Assembly (NCBI GenBank): GCA_021399435.1
Contig: JAJTUP010000013.1
Coordinates: 1 to 64,000 of the forward strand
DNA from: Diaporthe sp. PMI_573
Taxonomy: Eukaryota; Ascomycota; Sordariomycetes; Diaporthales; Diaporthaceae
Reading direction: 5' to 3'
DNA: 64,000 bases
The notes under the pieces are model-generated. The model had not been told where the DNA came from. It did not search any database and worked only from the letters and a program-made list of their open reading frames with translations. A program made the position numbers and the translations under genes. Each line of letters starts with the position of its first letter. The first letter of the stretch is position 1. Below are positions 20,609-34,150 of the stretch, in pieces.

Positions 20609-23600
20609 CGTATGATGTGTGTTGGTGGGAGCTCCAATGTAGTAATTGCTCATGTAACGTAGTTAAATCCCGACTTAATACATCTGGTGCCGCAAAGACC
20701 CAGCCTTGGCTCGGTTAATCCCTCCCCGTGGGAGTCGCATTGACATTTGAAACGCGCATGGATATCTCACTGTCTCCAAAGTTAAATTTGTGCCTTTCTG
20801 GGTTGCCACTGGCAGGATTGTCCAATTAAGCACTCTTGACATAGAACTGCCATTTGCCTCAGGCGACTGGATAGTAGTTTATGGTCTCCATTGTCGATGC
20901 TGGCAAGAAAAAGTCAAAGAACCGCCGTTTTGCACTGCTTGGGTCGAGACCAATCCTCCCAGCTCCTGTAGTCTCCTGGCAAATGGATCGTTCAAGCAAC
21001 GGCCACTTCGGTGTTACCCTGCCTGTGTCTTTGTTGTAATATCTTCTAGACGTCCGGTTGAAGTCTATACTGTGGCCCTCACTTTTCCATCTGTACTGCG
21101 AAACCGTCGCGTAACCTCCCCTGGCTGAGATTGTGCTTGGTGGCCTGACCCATCGCCCCTACCCGTGCGGGCCATGTGCAGTCAAACATCTGGAGCCGAT
21201 GTTGTTCCGGAAGCATATACCTCTTTACCCCCCTTGTGCTTTCTGGATTGTGCTCGCTGTAACCATCCGTTGCGCAAATCGCTGCTCGCATGCTCCCACA
21301 CCTCTCTCCACTGCATGTGTGGCCGGTGGCTCTGCAATCTTTCATCAAGCCAAAACCTTCCGACTTGCTCTGAATCCCGGAAAAACGTTTTTGCTTGCTT
21401 TGCGTCACTTCGGGTGGGAGTGAAGGGTGGGCTGCCCCGGCGGAAGTCGTGGCCTGACCTGATCTGCCCGGCCGTCGGCCGTCGGCCGATGTCCCTGACG
21501 TCCCTTCAACTACAAGGTTGACCTCGAACGCCTTTGAGGGTTGAGCCTGATCGCGCTGAATAAAAGAGTTCCCTTCCCTCGTTGACACCTGTTTTGGTAT
21601 TCTCCCCTATTCGAGTGACATATCGAGGAAGGAAACGGCGAGCGTTTGATCTGATTCTCGTGGGACTGCCAAGATCTGGTCTATTGCTTGAGTTTTTGGC
21701 TTCTTCGCATGGGTTTTCGACGATGCTCAGAGCTGTATGCTTTACGTGTTTTCAACTTTAGTTTCCTGACATTGAGATCACTTGGGCTATGGCATCACAC
21801 ATGGGCAGAGGCGCGGAGACTTGACTGCAGGTGTACTGAAAGTGACAGCACATTCACGGAGACATGGAAGCCGCCAGTTGAACGCCACTGGTGATCAATC
21901 CAGAAGACCGGTTGGGACCTGGGTGTCGGCCGGACGGGGGAAACAGCGACTGCTCCTTGCCCAAGGATGACATTCATCAAGGCGAGGACGTCAGGCCACA
22001 TGGGCAGCTGGTTCAACACCACCCTGCAACTGTGCACATTAGCATGAAGAGAATTTTGCCAGAATTCTGCCACACCAACTGTTAAAATCTACTCCTACTT
22101 TGACCATTGGGTTCAGTGATCGTCGCTGCTGTTGGCGACAACGCACTTCCGGCCATGCCTGCGAAACGTCGACCCAGTCGCCGACGCCACCCAAGATCAT
22201 CGCCCATCCCTTCAAACGAGTTCGCTGAATACTCGACAGACCGCAGAGGCTATAAGGTGCATTGGACTTGGCGTTGCGACCATTGCAGCGGAATGGCGCG
22301 TTGGAATCACATTGCGAGCAAGATGCAAGTCAACAAAGCTCTCAGAACCCTGCACGAGTTTCTCTGCCCGGAAAACGCCGACCAGATCAGACAGCTGGCG
22401 ATCCGAGACAGCAGTCGCGCACTCCGAGTCTAGAATCCCGCGGAGAGCTTGCACACCGCAGCCACATAATGGATGCAATTCCCAAATACTTTGATACACT
22501 GTCGAGACCGTGGCCCACGCGCGGATGCGACTCTAATCCACGCACCAAAATGTCCTTTGCGAGAGATCACGGCCTTCGCTAAGCTTGCTTTCAGTGGCGA
22601 AGAGTTTTTGAACTACGTCAGGGTGGTTGCTTAGATGGAAACTCTCCCGGAATATGAGACCGCCTGGTTGTCGGCGGATCCAGGCATGGAGCCATTTTGC
22701 GCAGCATGGTGTGGCAGAACCGAGCCCGACGATGAAGGAGGCATGCGGCTTGATGACCGTGAGTGTCTTTGCCCAAACACCTCTGGAGAGATATGGCGGC
22801 TTGCTGACCTGCGCCTTTCCCCGTTTAGTCTTCACAAGCCCGTCAGGTTGCCGTTCGCCTCCGACAAGCGATCCGAGTGTATCGGTTTCCAGCCCTTGAT
22901 CGATCAGCATTCATTAGCGTCTCGTTGGTGACAGACATCTTGCCTTGTGGCACTTTGAGGCAGGAAAATGGCCATGTTACCGAAATAAGCGATTCTTATT
23001 GTTGTACAATTTTCGGTAGCATAGCGTAAATTGATCAGGACGAGCTTCGTTATCCATTCCCAAGTCATGCTCTCCGACAAAGACACTAAAGAAGGTCTAG
23101 GGGCAACACTCTCCCAGATGCCGGTTGGCGTTTTCAAAGTATAATCAATTCACAACTTGCAACGTGAAGAAATGGAACAATACCAATGTCTCAACACACC
23201 CGCGGTGCTTTTCACCTGTTTATACCCAGATTCATCCCATTCAACATTATTGTACACGCATGATCTTTTTTTTCGGCTACCTAGTCTGACTGGCCTCCGA
23301 TTTCTTTCTCCGACGTTAAGAGCTACCAAGTCTCATCATGCTTGAGAAAAAAAATAAATCAAAACTACATCCCGAACCAGACCGATTCCTTTGTTTCCTC
23401 TTTCTTGACGAGATTGATGCCCCTGTTGCTGAGCGCTGTGGTGGGGTCTCTGAATTGGTTGGTAGGCTCCGTGGCCGGAACAGGCACAATAGACCTGAGA
23501 CAAGGTTACGGGCAATTACAATAATTCCCCCGAGGGTTGCACGCTGAGAGACGTGTGACCAAGTATGGAAGGTCTTCCGCCAAGCCATTTGATTGTCCCT

Positions 23601-25610
23601 TGATATTCAATGTAGCCATGAGTTTTGGCAGTCAAGGTAGAGAGTACCAAGGTGTCTCTACGCAATTATCTGCCATGATGCTAGCAAATTTGAAGGCAGA
23701 AACTTGTGCATTGTTGAGAACCCATACATCTCACTATGCCGAAGCATTCATTGTGACCTTCACAATTGCAGGAAGGAGCCTTTTGGATTGCTTTGTAACT
23801 TGTTCTCTTGTCAGTTGGTTATACTGGCGGGCCCCTTGGGTAGCATTCATTGAGTCTAAGCTGGAATTAACTCCACGAGAAGACCAACATTGGTAGACTC
23901 GTTGTCCGTTTGTTCTTGGACGACCGTAGTAGACAGCTATCGCTGACTATTGTATCTGACCATTGCACACTTCTTGGTCGGGACTTGAACGTAGAGGACA
24001 AGATCGGCCGAACAACAGATGAGGACTTCATGTAATGTAACAGATTGAACCACGGCTTCCAGCCTCCTGGATACCATACACAAGTTTCACAACTCGCTGA
24101 TTACATTCTTATAAGGTGCCCAAGCTCCCATTTTCCAGTGGCTGAAGGAATCGTCGAGCGTTAGGATATTTATAATCATCCTAAGGACTCGTGCTCGACT
24201 GGCATTGTTATGAGCCACGACTTGCCATCAGGAAAAGTCATCTAGGAAGATACAAACCAATGACCCATTCCTCCAGCAGATACTTAATTGTATGCGGTGA
24301 TACAGCTTAATTAAAAATTGATTTGGACCGCCGAGTGGTCTGGGACTTGGAACGTGCGATAGGATGCATTTGTGCATGGTTGTATTAACCATACACCACC
24401 TTTGTGGTGGTAAGGGAACACAAATATGTGCTGATGAATTGATTTGAATGGCGCAGTCGACTCCAGCTTCAATGTGGTTGGATTATAAAATGCAGGGGAA
24501 TGGATGCCGTTCACCATAACACAGTGAGGCGTAATTAGTGCCCAGTGTGAAAGAAGCAGCACTGAGGCCACTGCCGTAGTGTCCAGCACTCAGGGAAAGT
24601 CGAAAGAAACCAGTTAACTCATTTCTAGTGACAGGGATTCTACAGTACATTCTGGACGTCTCATACTTGGTCACCTCTCACAAGAAGCTAGTTACTTGCA
24701 ACCCCAGACAGTACTGATAACTTAGTCTGAGACAAAGTTGTTGCAAGCTCAATATCAGGCAAGGCTGGAGATCAGGTCATGTTGCATATGTCAAGCTGCA
24801 CAGTCTCATTGTTGAAGAAACACAATAAGAACTGAGTGCTATATGATAGGTGAATATGGCTTGATCCTGCTCCAAATTAGACCAAAACATGCTGATTAGT
24901 GATTTGATTTAGGGGCTTGAGAAAATGAGATTACTTAGGTAGTGCTATGCCGCAGATGGGTGAAGTGGATTAGCTACCTTGAATATTGTAGCACCTCCAG
25001 CATGGATTTTACATCGAATCTTTGGTTGAGGTTGTTTTGCTTTCATGTGATGGCTGATGCCACAAGCAAGCCATAACAGGGTACTTGTTTCATGAGAATG
25101 TGAAGACACGTAGTAGTGGGAAGTGGTACTCCAATGGCATTTTGACAATCTTACAAGACCCTTGCCATTGACTAACAGGGCATGGCCTTCAGATTTATCC
25201 AGATGATCCTCACTGGCATCATGTAGGCATGATGCAGAAAACAATGTTCTTGGTATGTAAACATTTCGGGCCAGTAAACAGACGAGTTATTGCTGGGCAG
25301 ACCAGACGTAGCAGCTCCTTGGCGACCAAAGCGGATCTTTATCCGAGGCAAACAAGCCTTTCCCATCTAAATTGAGCCGCCCTCCTGTTTCAGCAGCCGG
25401 TATTTGGATGCACCCCTGAGCATTTATGGGGCTTGGTACCCAGTCAAGCCGAACCACGACCACCCACTGGCGGTTGCCCTACACAGTGTGCGTCCGGTTA
25501 AATCAGTGATCTCCGCTGCACGCAATTTATCCCACGCCCTGAAGCTGGGACACGCCTGATAGCGTCGCACGCTACCATCTGACTGTCACTGCAGTAAATG
25601 AAAGTGCCTG
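20609..25610. other. Long region without a supported gene
   Basis: About 5 kb with only short open frames, none with a recognisable motif. The segment 22090-22910 has overlapping frames of 90-125 codons on both strands, but neither reads as a known family. From about 24000 base composition drifts toward A and T. A small hairpin CACCAC-CTTT-GTGGTG lies near 24396-24412. Unannotated small genes or non-coding RNAs could be here; I see none I can defend. Confidence 0.4.
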
Positions 25611-25751
25611 GGCTAGTTTCTCCGTATCCCACCCTTTGAATGCGGCTCAGTGTTGCCATGCTAACACAGTGACCCGCAGCGGCCGGGGGCGCGATCCACG
25701 AGCAGCTCTTCGGGCTAGAGCCCGGATCAAGGCAACGTTCTGCGTCCGGGG
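25611..25751 (+). promoter_or_regulatory. Candidate XlnR and CreA sites upstream of xylanase
   Basis: GGCTAG occurs at 25611-25616 and 25713-25718, matching the GGCTAR consensus of the xylanase activator XlnR/Xyr1. CCGGGG occurs at 25683-25688 and 25746-25751, matching the SYGGRG consensus of the carbon-catabolite repressor CreA. All lie 175-320 bp before the xylanase start codon. The motifs are short, so their functional use is inferred from position beside a xylanase gene. Confidence 0.4.
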
Positions 25752-25823
25752 TCTAAGTTTAAATTGATGAAGGGTGACGGGTATTATTCAGGAGCAGGAC
25801 GTTCACCGCAGATGCTGGCCAGA

Positions 25824-25830
25824 ATATAAG
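25824..25830 (+). promoter_or_regulatory. TATA box of the xylanase gene
   Basis: ATATAAG about 100 bp before the start codon, leaving room for a leader of about 70 nt. Confidence 0.45.
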
Positions 25831-25926
25831 AAGCATTGTTTCCCTGACATTCTTCACCCTGACCGACTTCCACTTCACCGGCACTCACCACCATCAAATA
25901 TCCAACACATTCATTCACCAGCCAAG

Positions 25927-26674
<748 letters not shown>

Positions 26675-27790
26675 GTGCTGCTCATCGGCTTGGCGAATGG
26701 GGAAACCTGGAAAGATAGTCTTGCTACCGCGACCGAAGTGATTTGTTCATTCTCCATGTACCTAACTTAGCCCCACCCGGGTTGTACATAAATGCATGCA
26801 TTAGCGTATAGAATGTGTTTCTTCGAGAGAGACTGAGAAATCCGGACTTCAGTGATTGCAAACAATGTGCGTAATCAGCAGCAGCTAGCGGTGCGCTAAT
26901 CTTGAACGGCGCATGCAGCGAACAACTCACCAGCCATCCTCACAGTGGAACAAACTTCCATAGCATGAGCTTCTATAGATCGATTTTTGGTTACATTTTA
27001 GGCTAATTAGGGCAGCACTCTATAGCAAACTCGTATAGATGCTAGTCAACCATGATCTTCCTCAGTATTTGTGTAAGGCTTAGCCACGTCCCAACCATCC
27101 TGAAGGCAAGCCTTGATGTACTGCAAGTGGAATTCAGGATACTTGTCACCCATAATTTTTGTACGTGCTCTATACCTCCCTTGAAGCTTCTGCACAATGC
27201 CGTAGGGCGTTCTCGGTCTAGGCTGGAGTTGCTATGTTACCGTTCATCGGCCGAAGCAGTTTATGTGATAGATTTGACTTGACAAGTCCATCGTGCACGT
27301 AAATGTGAGATTTTATGCTACCATCAATGGAAGTGTCACATGTTAGTGACCTTGGCATTAACATGAGGTCATTACCAGGGCGGCCACGATGTCACAGACG
27401 CCCGTCAGGGGAAGACTAACTTGGATGATATTATATCAGACTAAACATGAGCGTTGAGCGTGCTGGACAGAAAAGAATATAAACGCACAACTTTGGTCTA
27501 TAGAAACATCATGTTGAGTATTGTATTCCAGGACTCCGTCACAAATGTTGTTCCTCTCCCTTTCGCGCTCCGCTTGATGAACTCGAAGACCTCTTCGCAG
27601 CTTTTGTGCCCTAATGGTATATTGCATTGGTCAAAATCTCTCATGGATTTGTTTAAGTTGAGGTGCTTGTCAGATACCGCAGTAAAGAAAACCTTTTAGC
27701 GGGCACGAGGTGTACTGCTGCAAGGGCCCCCCCCCCCCGCACAGAGTCTGCAAATGTCCGTTGGAAAATTGAAGTAAGGATCCGACTCAC
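26675..27790. other. Intergenic region
   Basis: Between the xylanase and the end of the membrane-protein gene. It contains a 12-base C run at 27727-27738. No gene is supported. Confidence 0.5.
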
Positions 27791-30373
27791 CTAGCGATCA
27801 TACTTGTCCAGATCGACCTCGCTCACGATGGTGGTGAAGAGATCCTTCATCCGCCGCTGATACCACCAGCCAACAAACGACACAAAAGTCATGAACGCGA
27901 TGGCAGTGATACCACAAGGCTCCCAATATATCTGGGCGTCATTGATCATCTCCTTCGTGTTGGAAGAGATCACTACGGTGACATCGGGCCTGTATGGGTC
28001 GATCCAATCGTACGCGGAGATTTCGCAGATGTTCGCGGAGTATACGCCCAGAAGCTGCATCAAGGTCCCGCCCAGGGCAGCCCACTAGCGATCATACCTG
28101 AGGAGATGTAGAGGGTATACCACAGACAAGTCAATATGGAGCGGATATCTCTAAAGTAATCTGTGTTGGTTGGGTCATAGAATCCGCGTCTTTCCAGCCA
28201 TCCTCCGCGCTAGAAGATGGCCAATGTACCAGTGCTGTTCTCGGTCGTATCGGGCTGCTTCATCCTACCTGGGGCGCCAGCGTATGCCCACAGCCATAGA
28301 AAGACCTGTGTGAACTGCGCACAGGCATAGACGGTGAAGGTCAAGGATCTGCAGGCAAGTCCTACCGGCGGCGTGAAAAATGCCGTAAGAAATGCCAAGA
28401 TAAAGGGAACCCCAAGTAGGAAAGTCGCCATAAATAGTATCAGGAACCAGTCCAGTGGTGATAGCGTGGCCCTCTCGCGGAGATCCTCCAGATCCTGCAT
28501 ATCGTCCTCTTGCTCGTCCTCTTCAACACGATTTAGCGCGGCGTCGTCAGGACGCCCATAGGTTTCAAGCAAGGTGCGAATCCAGCGGTGCTTGTTATAT
28601 CCTCTGTGTCACTGCCTACAGCAGTCGGAATTAGCTACCAAAGGACCAGGGAAGTAGTTTCATACAAATTGGGGCAAAAGGAGAGGGTCGCAATGTGGCC
28701 ATAGCCTGTTTCAAAGCCAGCAGCGTCACAAATTCTTGGCCACAGGTGGGAGAAGTTTCTTGGAAGGGTTAAGATTGTATCCAAAAGCTTCTTACCAAGC
28801 AACCTTGTAGCAGCTGGGATATGCAAGGCCGAAGTTGAGCCCGAGAAATTTGACCCGATCAAGCCCAGCCTCACGCTGGGTTGCGAAGACGCCCTCGAGG
28901 ATGCTGGGGTTGTTGCCAGCGAGTAGGAGGCCCGATACGATTGCAATATGAGGAATCGTCATATACCACTGACCGAAGGCGAGAGCAAGGGCAATGTCCT
29001 CGCTACCAAGTTCTTGGACGTTTTGGACGAAGGCGAATATGAAACCGCTGAGGAAGAACACTACCGGAGCGCCGACCATTGACCCAAAGGAGTACTGGCA
29101 GTTGAGCATAGTTCGGAGTCGCGTCTTGGTTTTGCTAATCTCTTTCTTGATCTTAGGAGCTCGCGTATGGGGTTGCTCATTCACGAAATGGCCGAAATTT
29201 GTGCACTGGCGGTCGTGGCATAAGTTGTGGCTGTGGCGACGTTTGGCGTACTGCCGCGGTGACAGGTTTCTCTCGGCATCCTCATCGTCGTATAGTCGGA
29301 TCGGATAGAGCAACTCCTCCATGTGACGCCATGGAGAGGCCTTCGAGTGAGCAGTAAATCCACTGTGTACGGCTGGATTTCGAGCTTGTTCAATGCGTAT
29401 GTCTGGAATTTTGAGATCAGGGCTGGGTGGCGCTTGAACTTGGGTTGCGGAACATCTTGGGCTAGTGTCAGCTCTTGTAATGCTGTGGCAGGGTCCCGCT
29501 CCCGAACGATCAGTATGCGAAGAAGCCACTCGTTGTGTCTCGCCAACATTCCTTTCTGATCGGTCGCTGGAGAGCCAGCTCAGAGGGACCTCGAGACCGG
29601 GAGTAACTGGTTCTGCCGGAGGACGCTGATGCATTGAGCTGTTGTCAAATGGGGTGCTTCCCGTGAGACTTAGACTGTAAAATGGGTTTGAGCTTGCCTT
29701 CTGGATGATGAAGTTCCGTTGGGACGGCTGGTGTTCTTGGGCTGGACGGACCGAACAAGGGTCGTCTTCAATAGCCAGATCAAGATTTCCGATTAGAACC
29801 AACATCAGCAGCCGGCGACGTATGTCCAGCGTCAAATTCCTGCTTTTTATCTTCTCGCGCACAAATTCGATGACACGGCTATCCAGAAGAGCCTCGTACA
29901 GCCCACTCAAGATCATTGGCGCCGAGAGTCCCCAACAAATTGACAGCCAGAGGATCGTATCGAGTGCCACAATAACCATGGCGCCGATCGCACCGAAGAA
30001 AGCCCATCTTTCTGGCTAGGTCTGTCTTGGGTGCCTGATTGGTGTATCACGAACAGAGGTGAAGAAGATGTGGCCAGTACCGATATTTATCTGAAGGGTC
30101 TCTCTTGCGCGCTATTGCCAGGGCTATGCTTTGCGGCGCGATCTCCGACTTCGCGAACGTCCGGTACGGCAACTATCGTACCTCGGAAATGGAAGAGGCA
30201 GAACTGAGTGAATTCGTCTCGGGGGTAGACCTGGCTGAGGATGACTTCAAGATGGGAAGTGATGCGCAGAGGTTTCTGAAGAGAGTGGATTGGGGCTCGG
30301 GTGGGAACAACTTCATCGTTTGCACCAGCGGATGTGCGGGTGTGATGCCTCCCTCAACAAAAGTTGGGGACAA
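27791..30373 (-). pseudogene. Damaged multi-pass membrane protein gene
   Basis: A large fungal membrane protein of unknown function with at least six hydrophobic segments. Proposed exons on the minus strand: 30182-30373, 28796-30015, 27791-28615; the first junction is in phase and joins the extracytoplasmic-looking N-terminus to PERWAFFGAIGAM. The last exon carries the conserved-looking pieces RGYNKHRWI, RGGWLERRGFYDPTN, GGTLMQLLGVY, ITAIAFMTFVSFVGWWYQRR. Three defects interrupt it: TGA at 28609-28611 just after the second junction, TAG at 28210-28212 (CAG expected, a C-to-T change at CpA), and a one-base loss in a G run near 28070. A 59-nt intron could remove the TAG but throws the next conserved block out of frame. 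Probably a pseudogene; alternative splice sites or sequencing errors could explain part of this. Confidence 0.6.
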
Positions 30374-32406
30374 AGCTTTTGCAATTGTGGGCTATCAGCA
30401 GCCTTTATTTCTAAGTGTGGTTTCGTTTTTAATCCGTGTACGTACGCTTCTTAAGCACTATTTAGGCGGTCCTTCTTTTCTTCTAAGGAATTGTTCCGAT
30501 GGGAACAGTCAGTATTCCGTGGTTGGGGAGTGTTACGGAGGGTTCCGCTCGCGCTGAGCCTCTGCTCGGAAATCCCCCCGACCACGTCGGCTTCCGCTTG
30601 ATAGAATGCAATACCAAGCCTGGGTGGTCGCGGTATTTTAGCGATTTGCTATCTGTCGAGTTATTCTGCGAGAACCCACGATTGGAAAGTCTCGGTGGGG
30701 GACTGACCGAGGACCCTGAAGCAATGCTGACTCTTTCACCCGTGATATTGCAGGAACGTATAACAGACTTGCAGTATATCGATCTGGTATAGCCTCAAAG
30801 ACTAGAAATGAGTAAAGCAGCAGCTTTGTATGTCTCTAATCCAGGACGAGCCTTATGTTTTCCTGACTTTTTGTCCCTTTCTTCCACATCACAATCAGTC
30901 ATCGCACATTGACACTGCACGCTCAGGCCCCGTGTGGTGGAGGTCCGCATTTTAGCTGACTCGACTGACGGCATTGATGATACAACATCCCATACCATGA
31001 GACAGCACACCATGCCAGTGGCTTGCACTGGAATAACTCTCGCTCTCTCACTGCTTTACCCACCATGTAAATCAGCACTTGTGAATAGGGAAGAGCTATC
31101 AGAGCCAGGACCAGCAGCGCAGCAAGCCGTTTTCTAACCGTGTACGTACGCTTCTTAAGCAGTATGTGCTTGACATAATCGAGAACCAAATCAACTCATC
31201 CCGGTCAGGTTTGAAGTCTAAAAAGGTTCATTCATGCCTTGTATGGAATTCTCCGCCGACTGAAATGAGAGGAGAGTTAACAACAGACTAGAACATGGCC
31301 CGGAAGTTGACGGGCAAAGTCTGAGCCAGGTCATTCTGCCCTTGAATGATCTAGGGACCCGAAGCTCTAAGCTGCTTGCAATAGACGAGGAATACTATGG
31401 CTGCATTTTGCGTCCTGTCCAGGCTAGAACAGAGATCGTTTGAAGTCAGAAAGTTTGTCGACTTGATTCCTACCCAGCCTATGGTGCCTCACAATAGTCT
31501 CTAATATCACATTAAACATTTATTCAGCGTGCAAGCATGCGTCAAAAGCTATCCTAAAACGCACATGGCTCAAGCATGCTGCCATCTGCGCAACGCATAC
31601 GGCTATCGAAGCACATTCAAGCTGGGTGCAGGAACTAGGCCTGTCCTTGTATCTGCCTTGCCTTCGACAAGCCCACGTGGAGATTCCACGTTGATTGCTG
31701 AAATCGAGGATGTTTTCTGCATGCAGAGGCATTAGATCTTTTGTGTGCCTCAGAAAGTCTTGGCTGTAATGGTTGAGCTAAGATCTCAAGCAGTCAGTTT
31801 GCAGGTATCCCAATTACCGTAAACTGCAGCTATGAAAGGTTGCATAAAAGGGTGTCATCCCTCCCTAGTATATGGTTAAAAGACCTATCATTGTGTTTTT
31901 CAACTGATTTTATTCAACTATATATACTCTGCTACCATATATATTTAGAAGTCATTACACTAAATACCTAGGCAAATCTTCTTACAGAGCTTTTTCAACC
32001 TATAGTTATCTACCTTTAAGATCTTAATATTCTCCATCTTTAATTTAAGATCTATACGGAAAGTTTAAGGTGCTGTTAAAGGAGGACTATAAGTAAATAT
32101 ATAAGGCTATTCTTAATCTTGTTTATAAGCTTAGAGAAGAGTAGTCGGAAGGCTAAGTAGATAGTAGACCAATAAACAGTTGGTAAAAAAACACCCGAAG
32201 CCCTTCTGATATAAGCGAATCGCAAACAAGGTACTACTCCGGTAGGACAGAAACAGGAACAGGCGAGACAAGATTGATACCTGGGGAACGGTCGCTCGGC
32301 ATTGAGACATATATTTCTTCCATGTACCTAGGTACGTTTCATGGGCCTCTCAAAACCACACTGGGCGATCAACAATGAGGCTTGCGGCGACCTAAGTACC
32401 CCAGTT
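30374..32406. other. Region with a dispersed direct repeat, no supported gene
   Basis: A perfect 24-bp direct repeat (starting CCGTGTACGTACGCTTC) lies at 30434-30457 and 31138-31161. The minus-strand frame at 30923-31189 has a short hydrophobic stretch but no recognisable domain. From about 31860 to 32180 the sequence turns AT-rich like the degraded transposon block and is probably another small relic. Confidence 0.45.
30434..31161. repeat. 24-bp direct repeat, two copies
   Basis: Identical 24-mers at 30434-30457 and 31138-31161 enclose about 680 bp. The flanks show little further similarity. The repeat has an internal palindrome GTACGTAC. Confidence 0.75.
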
Positions 32407-33579
32407 TCAGACTTGCATACCCAACGACCAAGCATCTCCCACTTTGAAATCTGCCGCCAGTCCATAATGATCTGTGACGAAATCCAGCGATCCTTGCTCA
32501 ACAAGTTTCCCCCTGATAGAGTCATCTTCGACCTTGACTCCGACGCCGATCTTCTCTAGGCCCTCTAGCTCTAAAAGCCGCTGGTCCCCCTCAATTCCAT
32601 CTAGCTGCCAGAAACATACTTTATCCATTCTTTTATGCGGAAACCTAGGGCTTTTACTCTGCGGCCCCCACGTATGTCCCTGCGGATCATCTTCTTTGCC
32701 TCCCATCTCGAGGTAGGCGTCCTTGAACCCGTTTTCTTCGGCCTGGGTCAGGTCATAATTCTGGTTCGCGTTACAGTCCCCTGCGAGGATACTAGCTACA
32801 ACCCCGTTTGATCCGTCTTGCAGATATTTTGCACAGGCTTTCCATTGGATCGGTCGTATTGGAGGTTTCCCAGCCATAGAGTCCATATGGACGTTACACA
32901 GCCGCAGAATGGACCGCCTGCCTACTGCTCCGCACTCGGCCAGCGCTCCAGATGATGTTACTGCGACGTCCAAAAGCAAAGCCTCGCGCTTAAACTCGCT
33001 GACAAAGGGCATTCGGGCCACTGATGCGACACTGAGGCGCTTGTCAACGAGTGTAACGCTGTTGTAGCCGCATCGCCAATGGTCTGCCGTTAGATCCGTG
33101 ACAAGGAATTTCTCTTGAATCCATGCTGCCGATGCGATCTGGCGCAGGTCGTCGGCAATCTGCGGGTCAAAGCTCTCCTCCAGCCTGTCGAAGTTGATGG
33201 GTATGTCTTGTCTCAGTTCCTGGAGGCAGACTATGACTGCTGTGGATGCGGGGGTGGCCTCTACCAACGTCTGGAGATACGAGAGAGCGGAGGCCATCCG
33301 TGCCTGAGGAAACGGCTCCATATAGTCGATGTTCCACGTGAAAACCCGCAGGTTCGAGATGCTCGCCTTCTCAACCTTGCCCAGCCCTGCCTTGGCGGTT
33401 GGCGGCTTGCCACGTTGCCATTTTGAGCCAGAGAAGCTATGAATTGGCTGAGACTTGGGCGTGTATCCTTCGAGCTGCTTCTGGGTCAGCTTGGCGACCA
33501 ATGACGGTGACACCATCGGATCTGCATCCAAAGGCTTGACCCTCGACGAGAGAAGGTTCTTGAGAAACCGGCGGCTCAT
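32407..33579 (-). CDS. TDP2-like endonuclease/exonuclease/phosphatase protein
   Basis: A single-exon 390-residue protein of the EEP metal-dependent phosphodiesterase superfamily. Motifs in order: TWNID (Asn83), LQELR (Glu121), NVHMDS (His231), GDCNAN (Asp268, Asn270), RMDKV and TDHYGL (Asp370-His371). TWNID, the GDxN block and DHYGL resemble tyrosyl-DNA phosphodiesterase 2, which removes topoisomerase II adducts from DNA 5' ends, so that is the best guess; a general nucleotide or phospholipid phosphodiesterase is possible. The first 70 residues are unlike the catalytic domain and rich in basic residues. There is no signal peptide, so the protein is probably nuclear or cytosolic. All catalytic residues are present. 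Confidence 0.8.
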   Translation of the reverse strand: MSRRFLKNLLSSRVKPLDADPMVSPSLVAKLTQKQLEGYTPKSQPIHSFSGSKWQRGKPPTAKAGLGKVEKASISNLRVFTWNIDYMEPFPQARMASALSYLQTLVEATPASTAVIVCLQELRQDIPINFDRLEESFDPQIADDLRQIASAAWIQEKFLVTDLTADHWRCGYNSVTLVDKRLSVASVARMPFVSEFKREALLLDVAVTSSGALAECGAVGRRSILRLCNVHMDSMAGKPPIRPIQWKACAKYLQDGSNGVVASILAGDCNANQNYDLTQAEENGFKDAYLEMGGKEDDPQGHTWGPQSKSPRFPHKRMDKVCFWQLDGIEGDQRLLELEGLEKIGVGVKVEDDSIRGKLVEQGSLDFVTDHYGLAADFKVGDAWSLGMQV

Positions 33580-34094
33580 TTTGGCCCTTGCGAACTACTA
33601 CTGGAGGTGAGATGAGCCAGGCTTGGCGGCCTGTTGGTGACAGCGAGGTGGGGTGTTGTGCTTTCTTCTCCCCGCCTCAGCTGTGGCGCAGCGTGGTCGA
33701 TGGCTGCCTGGAGCTGGATGGAGCAGCCAATAGAGGTCGGTGAAGAAGATCCGAGAGAATAGTACAGTACCATTTAAAGCACTTCAACGGAAAAGGCACA
33801 AAAACATTAGAAAGTCCGCACGTATGAGCAGCTTTGGTTTCGTGCACCGTGTGTGTGTGGTATGTATTAATGTTGACATGTCGCCGTCCCAACCGGAATT
33901 CCCGGCCAAACGAAGGGACGCAGCCACCTAGGGGCTGACGCTTGCCATGCAATGCTAACACCTTTGTGGTTGTCAAATTGTTGAGTACCTAGCGCATTTC
34001 TTCAGGGCTGATCAACGATGATTGGAAAGTAGTGTGAACTTTGTTCGATACTATTTCGTAGGGATTGCTATAAGTAGCGAACTACCCTAGGGTA
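33580..34094. other. Intergenic region
   Basis: Upstream of the TDP2-like gene and of the VOC-like fragment; the two are divergent. No gene seen. Confidence 0.5.
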
Positions 34095-34150
34095 ATGTTT
34101 TGAGCGATCGGGGAGGGAGGTTGTTCGTTGGTGGCACGCGTCCCCGTGGG

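Noticed and set aside
19697..20653. Minus-strand frame of 318 codons
   Set aside because: Antisense to the PAN-like gene; Arg/Trp-rich composition reflects the reverse of Pro/Gly/Ala codons.
21079..21588. Minus-strand frame of 169 codons
   Set aside because: No domain, no signal peptide, no intron-linked extension; composition unremarkable for non-coding DNA.
23316..23588. Overlapping frames on both strands near 23300-23600
   Set aside because: Short, low-complexity (poly-A/T) ends and no domain similarity.
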